A stretch of DNA of 64,000 nucleotides from assembly GCA_039654915.1 (NCBI GenBank), contig CM077597.1, positions 30,230,001-30,294,000 of the forward strand, written 5' to 3'. The notes beneath the pieces were generated by a model that was not told the origin of the DNA, searched no databases, and worked only from the letters and a program-made list of their open reading frames with translations. A program made the translations under genes and the position numbers. This document shows positions 1-12,468 of the stretch, piece after piece. This DNA comes from Aquilaria yunnanensis. Lineage: Eukaryota > Streptophyta > Magnoliopsida > Malvales > Thymelaeaceae. The number at the start of each line of letters is the position of its first letter. Position 1 is the first letter of the stretch.

Positions 1-75
1 AACATAGATGTTCCTAAAAAATGGAAATACCCAAATATAAAGCCTATTAAATATGAAAAGTAATAAAAGAGGAAT

Positions 76-325
76 TTAAGGTTTAGGGTAAAGATTAGAA
101 TTAAGTGTTAAGGTTTTGGATAAAAGTTAGGAATAAAATTAAGTGTTAAGGTTTAGGGTTTAGGGTTAGGATTGATGGCTTATGGTTTAGATTAAGATTT
201 CAATTAGGGTTTTAGGATTTAAGATTTAGGGTTTAGGTTTAGGTATATTGTTTATGGTTAGGACTGAGGGCTTATGGTTTAGGTTAAGGTAAGTATTTAG
301 GGTTTAGGATTTATGGTAAGTTCAA
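76..325. repeat. Degenerate telomere-like (TTTAGGG)n block
   Basis: The stretch is built from TTTAGGG and close variants (TTAGG, TTTAGG, TTATGG), with short runs of consecutive exact units near 150-168 and 225-242. It looks like an old interstitial telomeric repeat, or telomere-like low-complexity sequence, rather than a live chromosome end, because the units are broken by insertions and substitutions. Confidence 0.6.
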
Positions 326-1085
326 TTAAAATTCAAAGATAAATAATTAAATACTAATATTATATTTACCATTCCTACTAATACAAGAAAGGAATATTAG
401 TAATACAGGGTAGAAGGGAAATTTTAATACTAGAGGAAGAAAAAACTATTAAAAAAATTAATTTGGCTAGACATAAAAATACCCTAATTCAAAACATTTT
501 AAATTAATTGAATCAAATTTCAAACAATGAAGAGAATTATATTAATTAAATCAAATTTTAAATACCTTGATTTAAAACAATTAACTATATTAAATTAATA
601 TCATATTTACCAATTGAAGTTTGTGCGATAAACTTGAAATTTGAAACCTAAATAACCAATCCAAGTATCCAATAATTCAACAAATTTGTGTAAGATCACC
701 AAAAAAATGAAAAAAAAAATATGCAATTAATGAAATTTTCTCTACATGGATCTACTGCTACTCAATCTGGATTAGTCAACGTCCAATTTAACTATTAGAT
801 GAGACCTAGTGTGTCAGTTATATGTTTCAAAAGAATGTATAAGCAAATCCCTAAATTATTAAATTTCAGAAGACCCTTACATAAAACATATTAATTTATT
901 AATTTATTCTTCAAATACCCCTAAATAAAAAATATTTTTAGAGCATTTCAAATTTTCTTAAATTGTATGGTCATAATTGATGTGTAATTTAGATAAGTAA
1001 GCAATATATAAAAAATCACAGTTTTTAAATCTGTGCCGACCATATATTTATGTTAATTTGGGTTAACACTGGGTTATATTGAGTC
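326..1085. other. AT-rich intergenic DNA, nothing recognised
   Basis: No ORF of note, no terminal repeats and no RNA gene were seen. The last bases (1086-1090, TAGTC) are the target-site duplication of the Copia element that follows. Confidence 0.5.
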
Positions 1086-1090
1086 TAGTC

Positions 1091-2507
1091 TGTTAGTGTT
1101 GTATCTAAAAGCCAATCATGAGATGATTGTATTTTTACATATTGAGGCATGATATTTCATTGAGGCATTAATATAGTAATTATGTTTGTTGTTTTGTTTT
1201 TGCGTAACGTAATAAACAGAATTATAACCCTACAATAATGATATTCTTAAATGTCCCTGGTCTAGTATTAACGTGGAGCCAGTTGTAATATTATATAAAG
1301 ACTAGCATATGTGGAGATTAATATAAGATATGTAGTCTACATATAGGTACAAGTTGGATAACTTATATACTAGACCGACCCATCATGAGAACGCTACATG
1401 AATCGTTATATAAGTATCATAAGTGATTCTCATAGTCATCAAGTTTCCCCACATGTGAGTCACATACTTTGATACTTTCCTTTGTTGCTCGTAACTGAGT
1501 GAATTTGAAGGAGGTAATTGGATATGTCACATATCATACGGAGGGTTTTGTATGATCAAGATGAGATTTGTCCCTCCTATGTAACAGGAATGATATCTTC
1601 GTGCCCATTGATAAAGTGAGATTTAGAAAATACATGGCCATACGCGAATGACTTGATATACAATATCAATGTTACCAGTTTAAGTTCGTCTACTCGGGAA
1701 TCAAGAAACCAGAGATTGGGCTATACGAGAGTGACACATTATATGTCTCGTGCTTAGTCTTGATATCTTAGACAAAGAGACAATGACATATATGGATAAT
1801 GATCATAAAGGTTTAGTCAAATCACCGACAATCTTATCACTTAGGTAACAATGAGCGGTAACAATGATGTGTTGCTAGACACCGTTCATTGTTTATGATC
1901 ATAAATGTGATTTATGATCATTGCCAATGTGATAAAAGCCTATTGGGTCGCACACATAAAGCCTATTTGGATTATTTGAGTGCATGAGCTAATTTATTTA
2001 GGTTATAGTTTCATGATAATTTCGTATTAATAATTGACCCAAAAGTTGAGCCATTATTAAGCCCGAAATTATACCTAATTGGATTAGGGTTTTGAAACCC
2101 ATTAGGCTTGGAAGTTAAGTCTCACTATAAATACATCAGATAGTGAGAAATTTGCAACTCTTGCCCTAGCTTCCCAAAAGGACGAAATCAGAAGAGTTCT
2201 GAAAGCTCTAGCCGCACTTTTCTCTTGCCATTCCTTAGAGGATGTAAACTAGCACTATAAACGCAAGAGAAATGCTTCTGCCAAGACGTGGTAGAGGCGT
2301 GGTGATCCCAAGAGGCTTGTGTGGATATCATAGAGAGCTTGAACACGTCAACTGTTTAGGTTTTATGATTTGACTTAACAGTTGGGTGAAAGATCTCAAC
2401 CGAATTAAGTATGGAAATTTTGAACACCCGATTTACCCTGTTTTGCTTGGATCCCGAAGGGTTTTGGTTATATTCCACTGTGCTTGTTTGGCTCCCAAAA
2501 CCTTACA
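1091..2507 (+). repeat. 5' LTR of the Copia element
   Basis: This 1417-bp LTR begins TGTTAGTGTTG and ends CCTTACA. A TATA box, TATAAATACA, lies at 2126-2135 and probably marks U3/R. It aligns along its length with the LTRs at 7736-10571, 8534-9937, 41732-43156 and 53829-55245. Confidence 0.92.
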
Positions 2508-2508
2508 G

Positions 2509-2520
2509 TGATATCAGAGC
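2509..2520 (+). other. Primer-binding site (initiator Met tRNA)
   Basis: TGATATCAGAGC lies one base after the 5' LTR. It matches the usual plant Copia site TGGTATCAGAGC, complementary to the 3' end of initiator Met tRNA, at 11 of 12 bases. Confidence 0.85.
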
Positions 2521-3789
2521 TACTGGTGAAACCCTAAATTGAGATTGAATGTCGAATTGCATGATATATCGTGTGTTCGGATGCTTTCGATCATGATTGT
2601 TTAAATTGATTCATGATGCATGAAATCGGAACTCATAATGAACATATGAGATATATGAAGAAATAACACAAATTGGTTAATCAGATTAGCCTTAGATTGA
2701 TTGGTATGAGATACCTATACGGATTAGGATTCTTGCAATAGTTGCAAAACCTTAGCATGGATCGGATTAAGGCTGTTTGGGCACCTCTGACCGCCCAGCA
2801 GGACCGTTACATGCAAAGCGCCACATTAATAAAAACTGGTTAATCAACATGCATTAATTGGCATGTATTTTTGTTGAATGAGATTTGACATGTTATGCTG
2901 ATTTGTGGTTGAAGCATGGTGCATGGTTATAGCCCTTGTTGGTTGTACTTGTAAATACGGCCTACAAGTTGTGCCTTATTCTTGTTATTCTCATTGTTCA
3001 TTCTCTTCTCACCTTACCCCACTTGAATGTAACTTGAGGTTTCTATTATTGATGTAATTATATATTATGGGATCGTCCAAGGTGGTGTGTCCATAGAGGT
3101 GACAACAAAAGGGCAACCAAGCAAGAAAGAAAATGAGCTTGTGAAGACTATTTTCTTTTCCTAGGCTTTTATTATATTCTCATTGGCTTGAGAATATCGC
3201 ATAGTTTGGGTTATAACCATGTCACGTTTACTTTGTTGTTAGTATAAGATACATGTTTTATATTGTATGTGATGCATGTATAAGACAATCGGAGATAATA
3301 ATTTGTGAGATCAAAAGGAAAAACCCTCAAACAAAATATTAAGTCATTAAATGTGATGCCTTCCAAATGTTTGCACTAATCAAGACTTTGATCAATATTG
3401 GGTGGGTTTGCCAAAGCAAAGCAGCTATGTTCATCTTAGTAAGGCGCGATGGGATAATAGTGATATCTAAATTGCTAACTTTGGGTTCGACTTAACTAAG
3501 TTATCCCAATAGGATTTGGGATTTAGAGGCATAGGGTTGGGTTTAAGTTCATGAGATGAGCTTGGACAATTATTGTTCACCAAACTATCTAAGAGTTGCA
3601 TGATATACAATTGGCAATGAGTTGCCTTCCTAAATAACTATAACTTGAGAGAAAAGCCAAAGTTGACTTAGGTTGTGGTGAAATATGGATTTTTGAGTAA
3701 AATAATGGGAGTATCGTTTAATAAAAGTCCTTATTAAATGAATTAAAATACATGACTCTTACACTACATATTTACTGTTGTAGATAACC
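2521..3789 (+). other. Untranslated leader of the Copia element
   Basis: About 1.27 kb between the primer-binding site and the first gag ATG (3790). I see no coding sequence in it. Confidence 0.6.
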
Positions 3790-4640
3790 ATGGCACAAAA
3801 CACATCGACACTTTTATTGTGATCAATCCTTGAGAAGGAAAAATTGAATATGACCAACTTTTTTAAATGGTACCGAAATTTGATGATAGTCTTCAAGTAA
3901 GAAAGATAGGCTTATGTCCTAGAGCAGCCCATTCCAAATGAGCATGCTGCCAATGCTCCAAGAGCTTAAAGGGATGCTCACAAAAAGCATTCTAATAATG
4001 CTTTGGATATTGTTTGTCTCATGCTGATAACCATGAAATCTGAGCTTCATAAGCAACATGAAAACATGGGGGCGTTTAATATGATCAAACATCTCAAAAT
4101 GCTCTTCTAAGAGCAAGCTAGGCATGAGAGGTTTGAGACCTCTAAAGCATTGTTTCAGTGCAAAATGTATGAGGGAAATCCCGTGAGTCCTTATGTGCTC
4201 AAGATGATTTGGTACATTGAGAATTTTGAAAGTTTGGGATTTGCTCTTCAAAAATAGTTGGTTGTTGATGTAGTCTTGCAATCGTTGCCCGAAAGTTACA
4301 GTCAGTTCATCATGAACTATAACATAAATGACCTTGACAAATCCCTCCCTGAATTACTCAACATGTTAAGAACTATTGAGCAAAACCTTAATAAGGCTAA
4401 ACCCATTTTGATGGTTCAAAAGGGCAAGGGAAAGGGAAAAGCCAACAAGAAAAAGAGCAAAGCTAAAGAAAAGTCCATTGCTAATTCTTCTTCAGCTGCA
4501 CTGAAACCATTTGGTGGTGTGGCAAATGAAGGAGAGTGCTTTCACTATTAGCAACCAGGACACTGGAAGTACAACTGCAAGTTCTATCTTAAGAAACTTG
4601 CTAAGGAGAAAAACAGTAAGACTTCCACTTCAGGTATTTT
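3790..4640 (+). pseudogene. gag: Copia gag remnant
   Basis: The frame starts at ATG 3790 (MAQNTSTL) and is broken by several stops. The readable part at 4258-4551 contains SLPESYSQFIMNYN, typical of the UBN2-type Copia capsid, then a Lys-rich stretch. A zinc knuckle follows in which CFHY is followed directly by a stop codon and then QPGHWKYNC, so the second Cys is changed to Tyr and the knuckle is interrupted. Confidence 0.8.
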
Positions 4641-4659
4641 CGTTATAGAGGCTAACTTT

Positions 4660-7600
4660 TCTATTTCCTCATCTTGGGTATTGGATATTGGATGTGGATC
4701 TCACATTTGTGCAAATGTGCAGGATCTAAGTAGAAGTAGAAGATTGGCCCAAGGTGAAGTGGACCTATGTGTTAGAAATGGAGCAAGAATTGCTGCCTTA
4801 ACTGTAGGGACTTATGTTCTCACTTTACCTAGTGGATTAATTTTAGAATTAGACAACTGCTACTTTGGGCCTATTATTAGTAGAAATTTGATTTCTGTTT
4901 TTTGTTTGGACAAGAAACATTTTTCATTTATAATAAAGGATAAATGTTGTTCTATTTATTTGAATGAACTTAGCAATGAGTTGTATATTCTAGAACTCAA
5001 AAATCCAATCTATAATGTGAATATCAAGAAGGTTAGATTGAATGATTCGAACCTGACTTATCTCTGACACTGTCGTTTGGGCCATATAAATGAGACTTAC
5101 ATATCCAAGCTCCATAAGGATGGACTCTTGGACTCATTTGATTTTAAATCATATGAAATATATAAGTTATGTTTATTGGATAAGATGACCAAAGGCCTAT
5201 TCACAGGGCAAAGTGAAAGGGCTAATGACTTATTAGGACTCATACAGAGTAATGTATGTGGCCCTATGTCTACACAGGCTAAAGAAGGCTTCCAATACTT
5301 CATTGCATTTACTGATGACTTCAGTAGATATATCTATGTGTATCTCATAAGACACAAGTTAGAATCCTTTGAAAAGTTCAAAGAATTCAAGAATGAAGTA
5401 GAAAATCAACTTTGGAAGAGTATCAAAGTACTTTGATCGGATCGAGGTTGAGAATACTTGGATAAAAAATTCCTTGACCATTTAAAAGAGTGTGGTATAG
5501 TATCACAACTCACTCCACCTGGTACACCTTAATGGAATGGTGTATCTGAAATGAGAAATTGAACTCTGTTAGACATGGTTCGATCTATAATGAGTTAAGC
5601 TAACCTTTCAAACTGCTTTTAGGGACATGTTCTATAGACAACGGCTTTTACACTAAACCGAGTTCCATCTAAATTGGTTCAAAAGACACCATATGAGATA
5701 TGGAGTAAGAGGTGTCTCAGTTTGTCTTTTATGAAGATTTGGGGCTGTGATGCTTATGTGAAACATCAATCCTCTAACAAGCTAGGGCCAAAATCTCATA
5801 AATACCTTTTTGTTGGGTATCCAAAAGAAACAAAAGGTTACTATTTCTACAATACTTCTGAGCAAAAAGTGTTTGTTGCTCGAACTGATATCTTTCTAGA
5901 GAAAGAGTTTATTTCTAAAGGAACCAGTAGGAGGAAAGTAGAACTTGAAGAAATTCAAGAACAACAAGGGAACATCAAACTTGAAATGGAACCTAAATAG
6001 ACACCACAAGATGTTGTGGTCCAAGAGTCTGTTCCTGTAGCACAGCGCCCACGTAGGTCTGGTAGGATTCGGCGTGAGCCCATGAGATATGGATTTCTCG
6101 TGACTCACACTGGTGATATAATACTCATGGATCAGGATGAGCCCACAACCTACTAACAAGCTATGTTGGGGCCTGACTCTGAGAAGTGGCTAGAGGCCAT
6201 GAAGTCCGAGATGGAATCCATGTATGAAAACTAAGAATGGATTTTGGTTGATCCACCTAAAAAGAGGTAAAACCTATAGGGTGCAAATGAGTTTTCAAAA
6301 AGAAAACTAACATGAATGGTAATGTGATTACCTTTAAGGGACTATTGGTTGCAAAAGGTTTCAATCAAATTTATGGTATTGACTATGATGAGACTTTTTT
6401 ACCAGTTGTCATGCTTAAATCCATCCGAATCTTATTGGCTATTGCTGCACACTATGATTATGAAATATGACAAACGGATGTCAAAACTGCATTCCTAAAT
6501 GGAAAGCTACTTGAGGATGTGTACATGACACAGCCTGAGGGTTTTGTCACTCCATAAAATGCCAATAAAGTGTGCAAGTTGCAAAGGTCCATTTATGGAC
6601 TGAAGCAAGCTTCTCGGAGTTGGAATCTTCATTTTGATGAAGTAATCAAAGAGTTTGGTTTTATAAAAAATGAAGATGAACCTTGTGTCTACAAGAAGGT
6701 TAGTGGGAGCACTATTGTCTTCTTGGTGTTGTATGTAGATGACATACTAATCAACGGGAATGATGTTCCTGAACTATAGTCTGTGAAAACTTGGTTGGGA
6801 AAATGTTTCTCTATGAAGGACTTGGGTGAAGCAGCCTATGTGTTAGGCATTAGGATTTATAGAGATAGATCTAGAAAGCTATTTGGCCTAAGTCAAAGTA
6901 CATATGTTGACAATGTCCTAAAGAGATTTAGCATGCAAGATTCTAAGAAAGGATTCTTGCCTATGTCACATGGTATAACTCTTTCTAGATCTCAGTGTCC
7001 GAGTACACCTGAGGAGAGAAAGCGCATGAGTAAGATTCCATATGCCCCCGCAATTGGATCTATCGTGTATGTCATGATATGTACTCGTCCCGATGTCTCG
7101 TATACCTTAAGCATGATGAGCAAGTACCAATTGAACCATAATGAGAGTCATTAGATAGGTGTTAAGAACATCCTTAAGTACTTACGAAGGACTAAAGATA
7201 TATTCTTGGTCTTTGGGGGTGAAGATGAGCTCGTTGTAAGGGGTTATACTAATGCTAGCTTACAATCCGATAAGAATGATTTTAGGTCACAATCTAGTTA
7301 TGTGTTTTGTATTGGTGGTGGTGCTGTAAGCTAGAAGAGTTCAAACCAAAAGACAGTAGCCAACTCTACAACAAAATCTGAGTACATTGCTGTCTCTGAT
7401 GCTCCGAATGAGGCAGTTTGGATCAATAAGTTTATCATAAAACTTGGAGTGGTTCCAAGCATTGCCAACCCGATAGAGTTCTATTGTGACAACAATGGAG
7501 CAATCGCACAATCTAAGGAACCTCGATCTCACCAACAATCTAAACACATACTCCGATGTTATCATCTCATTAGGGAGATCATCGAGATGGGTGATGTGAA

Positions 7601-7663
7601 GATATTCAGGACTTCGACAGGCAGCAACATTGCTAATCTGCTGACAAAACCCCTTACACAGTA
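4660..7663 (+). pseudogene. pol: Copia pol remnant (PR-INT-RT-RNase H)
   Basis: Protease is marked by WVLDIGCGSHIC near 4675, where the usual D-S/T-G is D-I-G. Integrase fragments run through LGHINETYISKLHKDG (about 5076) and IWGCDAYVK (about 5740). Reverse transcriptase shows SIYGLKQASRSWN (about 6590) and the active-site YVDDIL (about 6732). RNase H ends with YCDNNGAIAQS and the usual C-terminal NIANLLTKPLTQ (about 7620-7663). Frameshifts and stops separate all blocks, for example near 5066, 5436, 6000, 6780 and 7155. Confidence 0.88.
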
Positions 7664-7724
7664 GAAGCATGATAACCATTCTAGGTCCATCGGTATTAAA
7701 TACATGGAAGATTGGCTTTAGTGC

Positions 7725-7735
7725 AAGTGGGAGAT
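7725..7735 (+). other. Polypurine tract before the 3' LTR
   Basis: AAGTGGGAGAT sits directly before the LTR start TGTTAG. This is the canonical arrangement in plant Copia elements and primes plus-strand synthesis. Confidence 0.8.
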
Positions 7736-8533
7736 TGTTAGTGTTGTGGCCAAAAGCCAATCATAAGATGATTATATTTTTGCACATTAAAGTATAATAT
7801 TTCATTAAGGCATTAATCCAGTAATTATGTTTGTTGTTTTGTTTCTGCGTAATGTAATAAACATAATTATAATCCTAGAATAATAATATTCTTAAATGTC
7901 TCCGGTCTAGTATTATCGTAGAGCCGGTTGCAATAATACGTAAAGACTAGCATATACGGAGACTAATATAAGATATGTAGTCTACATATGCGTACAAGTT
8001 GGAGAATTTGTGTACTAGACCGACTCACCATAAGAACGCTACATGAATCATTATATGAGTGTCATAAGTGATTCTCATAGTGATCATGGTATATGTAGTT
8101 ATTTGACCTAAGGTCATCAATGTTCCCTACATGTGAGTCACATATTTTGATACTTACCCTTGTTGCTCGTAACTGAGTGAACTTGAAAGAGGTCATTAAG
8201 TATGTCACATATTATGCAAAGGGTTTTGTATGATCAAAATGAGATTTGTTCTTCCTATGTAACAGGAGTGATATCTTCCTGCCTCTTGATAAAGTGAGAC
8301 TTAGAAAATGCATGGTTATACTCGGATGACTTGATATACGATATCAATGTTATCAGTTTAAGTTCATCTACTCGGGTATCAAGAAACCCTATACGAGAGT
8401 GACACATTCTATGTCTTGTGCTTAGTCTTGATATCTTCGACAAAGGGACAATGACATATATGGATAATGATCATAAATATTTAGTCGAATCACTGACAAT
8501 CTTGTCACTTGGGTAGCAATGATATGTTGCTAG
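7736..8533 (+). repeat. 3' LTR of the Copia element, first part
   Basis: It starts TGTTAGTGTTGTGGCC and aligns with the first part of the 5' LTR up to GTTGCTAG. It breaks off at 8533, where the nested LTR begins. The other half resumes at 9938. Confidence 0.92.
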
Positions 8534-9937
8534 TGTTAGTGTTGTGCCCAAAAAGCCAGTCATGAGATGATTGTATTTTTGCAAAATGAGTCATGATATT
8601 TTATTGAGGCATTAATCCAGCAATTTTGTTTCTGCGTAACGTAATAAACATAATTGTAACCCTAGAATAATGATATTCTTAAACGTCCCTAGTATAGTAT
8701 TATTGTGGAGCGGGTTGCAATAATACATAATGACTAGCATATGTGGAGACTAATATGAGATATGTAGTCTACATATGGGTACAAGTTGGAGAACTTGTGT
8801 ACTGGACCGACCCACCATGAGAACACTTCATGGATCGTTATATGAGTGTCATAAGTGATTCTCATAGTGATCATAGTATATGTAGTCCTTCGACCTAAGA
8901 TCATCAAGGTTCCCTACATGTGAGTCACATACTTTGATACTTTCCTTTGTTGCTCGTAACTGAGTGAACTTGAAGGAGGTCATTGGGTATGTCACATATC
9001 ATGCGGAGGGATTTGTATGATCAAGATGGGATTTGTCCCTCCTATGTAACGGGAGTGATATCTTTGGGCCCCTTGATAGAGTGAGACTTAGAAAATGCAT
9101 GGCCATGCTCCGATGAGTTGATATATGATATCAATGTCATCAGTTTAAGTTAGTCTACTCGGTAATCAAGAAACCAAAGATTGGGCTATACGAGAGTGAC
9201 ACATTCCATGTCTCGTGCTTAGTCTTGATATCTTGGACAAAGGGACAATGGCATATATCGGTGATGATCATAAAGGTTTAGTCGATTCACCGACAATCTT
9301 GTCACTTGGGTAGCAATGATGTGTTGCTAGACACCGCTCATTGCTTATGATCATAAATGTGATTTATGATCATTGCCAACATGGCAAGAGCCTATTGGGT
9401 CGCACACGTAGAGCTATTTGGATCATTAGAGTGCATGGGCTAATTATTTGGGTTATGGTTTCACTTTAATTTCGTATTAATAATGGGCCAAGGAGTTGAG
9501 CCATTATTAAGCCCGAAATTAAATCCTAATTGGATTAGGGCTTTGAAACCCATTAGGCCTGGAAGTTGAGTCTCACTATAAATACAACTTTTAAGTGAGA
9601 AATTCGCAGGTCTCCTTGCCCTAGCCTCCCAAAAGGACAGCCGCACTCTTCTCTTACAATTCCTTGGAGGGCGCAAGCTAGCACTGCGAGCGCAAGAGAA
9701 ACGCATCTGCCGGGACGTGGTGGAAGCGTGGTGATCCCGAGAGGCTCGTGTGGATACCATAGAGAGCCTGAACACGTCAACTGTTCAGGTTTTGTGATTC
9801 GACTCTACAGTTGAGTGAGAGATCTCAACCGAAAATTAGGTATGAAATTTTCGAACACCCGGTTTACCCCGTTTCACTTGGATCCTGGAGGGTTTCGGTT
9901 AAATTCCGCTGCGCTGTTTGGCTCCCGAAACCCAACA
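8534..9937 (+). mobile_element. Solo Copia LTR nested in the 3' LTR
   Basis: This 1404-bp LTR of the same family begins TGTTAGTGTTGTGCCC and ends CCCAACA. It is flanked by a perfect 5-bp duplication GCTAG (8529-8533 and 9938-9942). Both flanks continue the host LTR exactly (GTTGCTAG then ACACCGCTC, as in the 5' LTR near 1872-1890). A TATA box TATAAATACA lies at 9577-9586. No internal sequence remains, so it most likely arose by recombination between the two LTRs of a complete copy. Confidence 0.95.
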
Positions 9938-10571
9938 GCTAGACACCGCTCATTACTTATGATCATAAATGTGATTTATGATAATTGCCAACATGGTAAG
10001 AGCTTATTGGGTTGCACACATAAAGCCTATTTGGATTATTTGAGTGTATGGGCTAATTTATTTGGGTTATGGTTTGATGATAATTTCGTTTTAATAATTG
10101 GCCCAAAAGTTGAGCCATTATTAAGCCTGAAATTAAATCTAATTAGATTAGGGCTTTGAAATCCATTAGGCTTGAAAGTTAAGTCTCACTATAAATACAT
10201 CATATACTAAGAAATTCGCAGCTCTTACCCTAACCTCCCAAAAGGATGAAATCAGAAGAGTTCTGAAAGTTCCAGCTGCACCCTTCTCTTGCCATTTCTT
10301 GGAGGACGCAAGCTAATACTACGAATGCAAGAGAAATGCATCTGCCGGGACATGGTAGACGCATAGTGATCCCAAGAGGCTCGTGTGGATACCATAGAGA
10401 TCTTGAACACGTCAACTATTCAGGTTTTGTGATTCGACTTAATAGTTGGGTAAAAGATTTTAACCAAATTAAATATGAAAATTTCGAACACCCAGTTTAC
10501 CTAGTTTTGCTTGGATCCTAGAGGGTTTCGGTTATATTCCGCTGTGCTTGTTTGGCTCCCGAAACCCTACA
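9938..10571 (+). repeat. 3' LTR of the Copia element, second part
   Basis: It continues the interrupted 3' LTR to its end GAAACCCTACA. TAGTC, the duplicated target of the outer element, follows at 10572. Confidence 0.92.
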
Positions 10572-10576
10572 TAGTC

Positions 10577-10810
10577 ATCAGGTCATTTTAGGTTCAGGTC
10601 AGGTCAGTCTTAGGTTTAGGTCATTTTGGGTTCAGGTCCTTCCAAATTTAGGTCATCTGGGTTCCGTTTTTCTCGGGGTTTCGCTTCAATCAAGTTTGGG
10701 TTCAGGTCGGGTTAGGCACAGTCCAAGTTTGGATCGTTTACTTTTCTAGTCAAATTAGGTTAGGTTAGACTTGGGTTCGGGTTGGTTAGGCCAGGTCATT
10801 GAGTTAGGTC
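10577..10810. repeat. GGTTCAGGTC/GGTTAGG simple-repeat tract
   Basis: Imperfect decamers such as GGTTCAGGTC and GGTCATTTTG recur over about 230 bp, with G and T dominating the strand. The sequence left of the Copia insertion (near 1050-1085, GGGTTAACACTGGGTT) has the same character and was probably continuous with it before insertion. Confidence 0.6.
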
Positions 10811-11497
10811 AAATTTTTTCATACCTATTCCTCCCTCCCCCACCACCTTCGGCCTCGGCTTCATCCATCGCTCTTCATCCCCTCCTCCCCTTGTTCCCTC
10901 ATTCATCGATTCGCCTCCATCAATCACTCTTCCTCACATTGTTCGGTGCTCCATCATCCCCCATTTGATTTGCATTGTCCGCTACGCCCCTCACCCACAC
11001 TTGATTCACATCATTTGCCCAAGCACAGCCATCAAGCACACCATCAATTAATTATTCATCTGTCATTCAATTGATCTTTAACAATCAATTTGCTGGTTAT
11101 TGATTTGTTGCTTGATTTGTTAGAATCAGAAGTCCAATTTGCTGCCTACAGACAGGATTTGCAATGGGATTGGGAGGATTGTTGCCATGGGAATGAAATG
11201 TTTGTCGGAGATGGAATGGAGAGCATTAATAAACAGGGCTGCGGTATTGTGGGCATATGTTTGATTTTGGGCTAACCCTATATTGGCCCCAAATTTCTTC
11301 ATTTTTTGTGACATAGGCCCTAACTTTCTGATGTGACCAATTTCAGACCATTTTTGACATGGCAAATGTGCCACCATGGCAAATCGCCCTTGTTGGCATG
11401 CCACTTCACATTTTTCGTCCATATTGATGTTTTCCATGTACAAAAGGTCCAAAATGGGAGACTCAAATAAGGTTAGAGATGTCCTATGCAAAAAATG
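10811..11497. other. Intergenic DNA, no gene seen
   Basis: A pyrimidine-rich stretch (10825-10990) is followed by mixed sequence with short chance ORFs. I recognise no domain or terminal repeat. Confidence 0.4.
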
Positions 11498-11505
11498 TAG
11501 AATAG

Positions 11506-12460
11506 TAAAGGTGTTCATGGTGCATGTTTGACTGGGTTCACCATAAACTAAAACCACAGCCCATAGGTGATTGGGTTACATAATATAAAATCAAATCGCA
11601 CAATTTACTACAAACTCCAATTAAAACCCAAACCGCATAGAACGCGGTTCGGTGCAGTACGGTTTGACCAGTTTATTTTTTCTATCATGTAGAACAATTT
11701 AAGCTACTTCATAACACTTGTCTTAATGTTAATGTGTTGTTCTAAAAACTAAATAGTTTTACAAATTATCAACAATTCTGTACTTTAGAATATCATAAGC
11801 ACAAAATAGACTTTTTGTTACAAAATACAAAGATAGTATATTGAGTCCAAAGCTCTTGCCGCATAAGGTTACCAAAGTGCATGCTTGATTAGAGTGCAAA
11901 ATTACTTCAAAATATTTCAACTTCTTATACGTAATGATCTTGACTTCACCTGTATGGAACCACTAAGTGTGAGTTGCAAGACATTCAAAATGAATTAAAA
12001 TTATGAACAATAAATTCCTAAATATGAGAACATACTTACATAGAAAAAATATGCAATGAATGAGTAGTCATCAATCAACACCAATAATAAGTGATGTTTA
12101 AGTTATCTCGAAAATTTTTGTACAGTTGTAGAATAATAAATTACAAATTAGATGTATCATTATGTGTATATTATACAATTTACCAACCACAAATACAAAA
12201 GAAAATATTTTACTTGATTCAATTTGTTCAAGTTTATCAATTCTTTCCTCAACCTCAAACTGAAGTTTTTATAAGGTTATTAAGGATGTGATTCGGTTCG
12301 GGTTTACAAGGTTTCAAAATTAAAACCCGAACCACACTACATATACATTGGTTTTTAATTTTTAGAACCCAAATCGCACTATAACTCGCATAAACCCGCA
12401 TAGCAAATGGGCTGATTTGGTTCGGTCTATACGGTTTCACGGGTTGGATGAACACCCCTA
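11506..12460. mobile_element. Non-autonomous hAT-like DNA element
   Basis: The ends are inverted repeats: TAAAGGTGTTCAT on the left and ATGAACACCCCTA on the right (11 of 13 bases match). They resemble the plant hAT terminus TAGGGGTGTTCA. The flanks are an 8-bp duplication with one difference, TAGAATAG (11498-11505) and TAGGATAG (12461-12468). Subterminal copies of motifs such as AACCGCAT and CGGTTTCACGGG lie inside both ends. No transposase frame is present in the 955 bp. Confidence 0.8.
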
Positions 12461-12468
12461 TAGGATAG

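Larger units (their letters stand above)
1091..10571 (+). mobile_element. Ty1/Copia LTR retrotransposon, degenerate, split by a nested solo LTR
   Basis: The element has two LTRs of about 1.42 kb that start TGTTAGTGTTG and end with CTTACA or CCTACA. It has a primer-binding site, a decayed gag-pol and a polypurine tract. It is flanked by a perfect 5-bp duplication, TAGTC, at 1086-1090 and 10572-10576. The 3' LTR is interrupted by another LTR of the same family at 8534-9937. Many in-frame stops and frameshifts in gag and pol show that it cannot encode its own proteins. The order protease, integrase, reverse transcriptase, RNase H defines Copia; assignment to the Tork/Angela side of the family is only a guess. 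Confidence 0.93.

Noticed and set aside
3919..4281. 120-codon minus-strand ORF
   Set aside because: It lies antisense to the degraded Copia gag and has no independent support.
9461..9775. Antisense ORF of 104 codons conserved in several LTR copies (also 53995-54207)
   Set aside because: Its conservation follows from the shared LTR sequence. It is antisense to LTR transcription and truncated in other copies.
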